DNA of 9,020 nt from Clostridia bacterium. GTDB lineage: Bacteria > Bacillota > Clostridia > Christensenellales > Aristaeellaceae. The notes under the pieces were generated by a model. The model was not told where the DNA came from. It worked only from the letters and a program-made list of their open reading frames with translations, and searched no databases. The translations under genes were made by a program, and so were the position numbers. Location of the stretch: assembly GCA_017471125.1 (NCBI GenBank), contig JAFUWR010000276.1, positions 1 through 9,020 of the forward strand. The letters are read 5' to 3'. Positions 6,226 to 9,020 of the stretch are shown piece after piece. Position 1 is the stretch's first letter; each line of letters starts with the position of its first letter.

Positions 6226-7161
6226 ATGGTCATCAAGGCAGTCAAGCTCTACGAAAACGGCTTCATGCTCCAGCCCTTCGCCATGGGCGGCGAGGGCATG
6301 GAGGGTCTGGATCCCACCGTGCGCTATCGCTCGTCGCTTCAAAACTACGTGATCGACACCGGCTCCGAGGTCATCCTGGTGGACACGGGCATGCCCGACG
6401 GCGTGCCGGACGCGGTGCCGGATGAAAAGACCATGATCCACATGGGCGCGCGCATCAAGGACTACCTGCCGGCCCTCGCGGACCTGGGCTACGGCCCCGA
6501 GAACGTGTCCAAGATATTGCTGACCCACAAGCACGCCGACCACTCCGGCCTGCTGGCCGCGTTCCCCAACGCCACCATCTACGCCGGGCCCGAGGACCGT
6601 GTCGCCGACGAGGTGAAGGCCATCCCCAACGTGGTGGCCGCGGAATACAAGGACGGCCCGTACTACAACTTCGAGGCCAGCGAGAAGATCGCCGACGGCG
6701 TCTACTTCCTGCCCGCCAAGGGCCACACCTTCGGCAACAGCATCGTCATCGTCGAGGACGGCGGCCTGTTCTACATGATCCACGGCGACGTGACCTACAC
6801 CGACGAGGCGCTGTACGCCAACAAGCTGTCCGTGGTGTACGACGACGCGGCCGCGGCCCGGCAGACCCTGGACAAGGTGCGCACGTTCATCGCCGACCAT
6901 CCCACCGTCTACCTGTCCACCCACACGCCGCTGGGCTACGAGAACCTGGAGAACAAGGCCGTGGTGGACCTCGATAACCCGCCCGCCTCCATCCCCGTGA
7001 CCGTCGTCGCCGGAGCCCAGGCCACCGGCAGGTATATCTGTTCCATCTGCGGCTACGTCTACGACCCCGCCGAGCACGACGGCGTCGCCTTCGAGGCCCT
7101 GCCCGACGACTGGAAGTGCCCGCGGTGCAAGCAGCCGAAGACGAAGTTCAACAAAGCGTAA
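6226..7161 (+). CDS. Metallo-beta-lactamase-fold protein with C-terminal rubredoxin domain
   Basis: This 311-residue protein has two parts. The MBL domain (about 1-255) carries VILVDTGMP (49-57), the HxHxDH motif as HKHADH (101-106), the third histidine in KGHTFGN (H167), the bridging Asp in HGDV (D188) and a late His in STHTP (H233): a complete dinuclear metal site of hydrolase/lactonase type. The rubredoxin domain (about 269-309) has CSIC (272-275) and CPRC (298-301) plus the CGYVYDP and LPDDWKCP signatures. The gap between the Cys pairs is 22 residues rather than the usual 29, so this is a short-loop rubredoxin. Unlike flavodiiron proteins or flavorubredoxins, it has no flavodoxin domain. 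ATG 6226 is chosen because AGGAGG (6213-6218) is 7 nt upstream; an in-frame ATG at 6193 lacks such a site. Substrate unknown; redox coupling to the adjacent radical SAM protein is inference. Confidence 0.9.
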   Translation: MVIKAVKLYENGFMLQPFAMGGEGMEGLDPTVRYRSSLQNYVIDTGSEVILVDTGMPDGVPDAVPDEKTMIHMGARIKDYLPALADLGYGPENVSKILLTHKHADHSGLLAAFPNATIYAGPEDRVADEVKAIPNVVAAEYKDGPYYNFEASEKIADGVYFLPAKGHTFGNSIVIVEDGGLFYMIHGDVTYTDEALYANKLSVVYDDAAAARQTLDKVRTFIADHPTVYLSTHTPLGYENLENKAVVDLDNPPASIPVTVVAGAQATGRYICSICGYVYDPAEHDGVAFEALPDDWKCPRCKQPKTKFNKA

Positions 7162-7175
7162 TGGGAGCTGTCGCT

Positions 7176-8267
7176 ATGAACGACAACTTTGACTTACAAA
7201 CGTACTTGACCAACGGCGCGGAGCAGATCGTGAAGGACGCCGTGCGTGCCACGCTGCGCAACCCCCGGGAGAGCGCCTTCATGGCGAAGTACGCCCTGGC
7301 CAGCGCTGCGGGCGCGCGTCGGCGGCGGGTGCTGGAGGGGGAGGGGGTGCACGTGCCCACCTACCTGATCTGCAGCATCACCTCCCGGTGCAACCTGCAC
7401 TGCGCGGGCTGCTATTCCCGCTGCGCCGAGGCCACCCAGGACGCGCCGCCGGTGGCGCAGCTGACCGACGCCGAGTGGGCGGGCATCTTTGACCAGGCTG
7501 AGGACCTGGGCGTGGGCTTCATCCTGCTGGCCGGGGGCGAGCCGCTGCTCCGGCGCGGGGTCATCGAGGCCGCGTCCAAGCGTCCTGATATCATCTTCCC
7601 CATATTCACCAACGGCACCTACATGGACGAAGCGTACTTCGACCTGTTCGACCGCTGCCGCAACCTGGTGCCGGTGATGAGCCTCGAGGGCGGGCGCGAG
7701 CGCACCGACGCCCGCCGCGGCGCGGGGGTGTACGACCGGCTGCTCAAGAACATGGAGGCCCTCGACCGCCGCGGGGCGATCTTCGGCGCGTCCGTCACCG
7801 TGACCACCGAGAACCTGGACGAGGCCGTGTCCGCCGGGTACATCGACGACCTGGCCGCGCGGGGCTGCAAGGCGGTGTTCTACATCGAATACGTGCCCGT
7901 GGACGGCAGCACCCGGGGCCTGGCCTTCGGCGACGCCGAGCGCGACCGGCTCCGGGAAGCCATCGACCGCCTCCGCGCCCGCCGGGACGACGTGCTGTTC
8001 ATCGCCTTCCCCGGCGACGAGAAGGACTCCGGCGGCTGCCTCGCCGCGGGCCGGGGCTTCTTCCACATCAATTCCCACGGCGGCGCGGAGCCCTGCCCGT
8101 TCTCGCCCTACTCCGACATCAACGTCCGGGAGGCCACCCTGCGCGACGCCATCGCCTCCCCGCTGTTCACCGCCCTCCAGTCCGGCGGGCTTTTGCTCGA
8201 CGACCACATCGGCGGCTGCGTGCTGCACGAAAAGCGGGTGCAGGTCGCCGCTTTGCTTGATAGTTGA
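7176..8267 (+). CDS. Radical SAM protein with SPASM-like C-terminal cysteines
   Basis: This 363-residue protein has an N-terminal helical segment (1-57) and a radical SAM core with the cluster motif C72-NLH-C76-AG-C79 and the SAM-contacting LAGGEPLLRR (118-127). The C-terminal region contains GGCLAAGRGFF (286-296), GGAEPCPFSPYSD (302-314) and GGCVL (346-350). C288, C307 and C348 may hold an auxiliary iron-sulfur cluster, as in SPASM or twitch domains. The reaction is unknown; known relatives with such tails modify peptides or tetrapyrroles. ATG 7176 is preferred because GGGAG (7163-7167) lies 8 nt before it; ATG 7161, overlapping the previous stop as TAATG, has no such site. The start is 14 nt after the MBL-rubredoxin stop, implying coupled translation. 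The TGA stop (8265-8267) lies at the edge of a MITE-like repeat. Confidence 0.9.
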   Translation: MNDNFDLQTYLTNGAEQIVKDAVRATLRNPRESAFMAKYALASAAGARRRRVLEGEGVHVPTYLICSITSRCNLHCAGCYSRCAEATQDAPPVAQLTDAEWAGIFDQAEDLGVGFILLAGGEPLLRRGVIEAASKRPDIIFPIFTNGTYMDEAYFDLFDRCRNLVPVMSLEGGRERTDARRGAGVYDRLLKNMEALDRRGAIFGASVTVTTENLDEAVSAGYIDDLAARGCKAVFYIEYVPVDGSTRGLAFGDAERDRLREAIDRLRARRDDVLFIAFPGDEKDSGGCLAAGRGFFHINSHGGAEPCPFSPYSDINVREATLRDAIASPLFTALQSGGLLLDDHIGGCVLHEKRVQVAALLDS

Positions 8268-8472
8268 GAGTGAAGCGATGAGAGTGGAGAGTTGAGAGTG
8301 GAGAGTGGAGATGAGCAAGTTAAATCCTAACGGATTTCTGACACAAGAGCATTTGCCTCGTTTATACGCCTCAAAAAAGCGTAGATACGGAGCTTTGCTA
8401 TTTCATATAAACAGATCCGAAGGATCTGCACCAAAACTTCACTCTCCACTCTCCACTCTCCACTCTTAAAAT
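8262..8472. repeat. MITE-like element with heptamer-built terminal inverted repeats
   Basis: A block of GAGAGTG-type heptamers (8280-8310, with degenerate copies from 8262) is mirrored by CACTCTC heptamers at 8437-8467; the two 31-nt arms match as inverted repeats at 28/31 positions. The interior (8311-8436) is AT-rich, with short hairpins at 8322-8337 (AAATCC/GGATTT), 8365-8383 (TACGC/GCGTA) and 8412-8428 (CAGATCC-GAA-GGATCTG). There is no ORF of note. TAGTTGA occurs at 8261-8267 and again at 8473-8479, a possible 7-bp target duplication, though the right copy is a few bases beyond the arm. The structure fits a small non-autonomous element. Exact ends are uncertain. Confidence 0.7.
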
Positions 8473-8475
8473 TAG

Positions 8476-8504
8476 TTGACGCCGACCCAAAAAAGCCTTA
8501 TAAT
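8476..8504 (+). promoter_or_regulatory. Sigma-A-type promoter for malic enzyme
   Basis: TTGACG at 8476-8481 (5/6) and a perfect TATAAT at 8499-8504 are separated by 17 nt, the ideal spacing. The expected start near 8511 gives a leader of about 36 nt. The -35 lies only 8 nt beyond the right arm of the MITE-like element, so upstream regulatory DNA has been replaced or displaced by the repeat. Confidence 0.8.
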
Positions 8505-8546
8505 GGATGCAGGATGTATAATCTATATATAAGGGAGGAAGAAAGT

Positions 8547-9020
8547 ATGGATTACGCAAAGGAATCCCTGCGGCTGCACGGCGAATGGAAGGGCAAGATC
8601 GAGGTCGTGTCCCGCGCCCCGGTAAAGAGCAAGGAGGACCTGTCCCTGGCCTACACCCCCGGCGTGGCGCAGCCCTGCCTGGAGATCCAGAAGGACATCG
8701 ACAAGAGCTATGAGCTGACCCGCCGCTGGAACATGTGCGCGGTCATCACGGACGGCACGGCGGTGCTGGGCCTGGGCGACATCGGCCCCGAGGCGGGCAT
8801 GCCGGTCATGGAGGGCAAGTGTGTGCTGTTCAAGTCCTTCGGCGACGTGGACGCCTTCCCGCTGTGCGTCAAATCCAAGGACGTGGACGAGATCGTGAAC
8901 ACGGTGTATCTGCTGTCCGGCTCCTTCGGCGGCGTGAACCTGGAGGACATCGCCGCGCCGCGCTGCTTTGAAATCGAGCGCAAGCTGAAGGAGAAGTGCG
9001 ATATCCCGATCTTCCACGAC
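8547..9020 (+). CDS. Malic enzyme, N-terminal part (cut by window end)
   Basis: The first 158 residues are present with the frame open to the edge. Malic enzyme oxidatively decarboxylates malate to pyruvate using NAD(P), linking C4 acids to pyruvate and supplying reducing power in the cytoplasm. Visible landmarks are LAYTPGVAQPC (34-44, catalytic Tyr36), ITDGTAVLGLGDIGPEAGMPVMEGK (67-91, catalytic Lys91), FKSFGDVDAFP (95-105), NLEDIAAPRCFEIE (131-144, metal ligands E133/D134) and IPIFHD at the cut, where the next metal-ligand Asp falls. This is the short bacterial type. The NAD(P)-binding Rossmann domain lies outside the window, so cofactor preference cannot be read. Start: GGGAGG at 8533-8538, 8 nt before ATG. 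It has its own promoter and is probably not co-transcribed by design with the radical SAM gene. Confidence 0.95.
   Translation, partial: MDYAKESLRLHGEWKGKIEVVSRAPVKSKEDLSLAYTPGVAQPCLEIQKDIDKSYELTRRWNMCAVITDGTAVLGLGDIGPEAGMPVMEGKCVLFKSFGDVDAFPLCVKSKDVDEIVNTVYLLSGSFGGVNLEDIAAPRCFEIERKLKEKCDIPIFHD

Noticed and set aside
6097..7077. 326-codon minus-strand open frame opposite the MBL-rubredoxin gene
   Set aside because: Antisense shadow of a gene with complete metal-site and rubredoxin motifs; its own translation is Val/Gly/His-rich without any motif.
7161..7175. ATG at 7161 (TAATG overlap) as start of the radical SAM gene
   Set aside because: No Shine-Dalgarno sequence lies upstream of it, while GGGAG at 7163-7167 is well placed for the ATG at 7176. 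Not excluded, but less likely.
7194..8318. 374-codon minus-strand open frame opposite the radical SAM gene
   Set aside because: Its apparent start lies inside the MITE-like repeat and the body is a shadow of the radical SAM frame.
8280..8467. Heptamer repeats considered as a CRISPR array
   Set aside because: The units are 7 nt with no spacers, and the two blocks are in inverted orientation. There are no cas genes. Terminal inverted repeats of a small element explain it better.

Overview
This is a GC-rich window with strong Shine-Dalgarno sites (AGGAGG, GGGAGG), sigma-A-type promoters and gene families typical of anaerobic Firmicutes. An uncultured, gut-type Clostridia/Christensenellales-like bacterium is the best guess. 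That is inferred from codon style, gene families and the two kinds of intergenic repeat; no marker gene fixes the taxon.

Layout. (1) 1-107, plus strand: the last 34 codons of a gene whose tail looks like the C-terminus of FtsH protease. (2) 108-336: no gene, but a dense cluster of palindromes, including a perfect 24-nt inverted repeat and three further hairpins with 3-nt loops. (3) 337-6024, minus strand: a three-gene operon transcribed leftward from an extended -10 promoter at about 6060. In order of transcription it encodes a family 3 solute-binding protein, a 1182-residue membrane sensor and a BMP-family (PnrA/Med-like) solute-binding protein. The sensor has an ECF-S-like membrane domain, an internal signal-peptide-like helix, fourteen propeller repeats, a Y_Y_Y domain, a TM helix and an HD-GYP phosphodiesterase. 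(4) 6025-6225: a divergent promoter region. (5) 6226-8267, plus strand: a tightly coupled pair, a metallo-beta-lactamase-fold protein fused to a C-terminal rubredoxin and a radical SAM protein with a SPASM-like Cys-rich tail. (6) 8268-8546: a MITE-like repeat with heptamer-built terminal inverted repeats, then a promoter. (7) 8547-9020, plus strand: the N-terminal half of a malic enzyme, cut by the window edge.

How the genes may work together. The minus-strand operon has two extracytoplasmic binding proteins but no permease or ATPase. Between them lies a membrane protein that ends in an apparently intact c-di-GMP phosphodiesterase domain. It looks more like a ligand-sensing, c-di-GMP-lowering signalling unit than an importer; this is the most interesting candidate system here, and it is inference. 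The MBL-rubredoxin and radical SAM genes are translationally linked and form a second candidate functional pair of unknown product, in which the rubredoxin may handle electrons.
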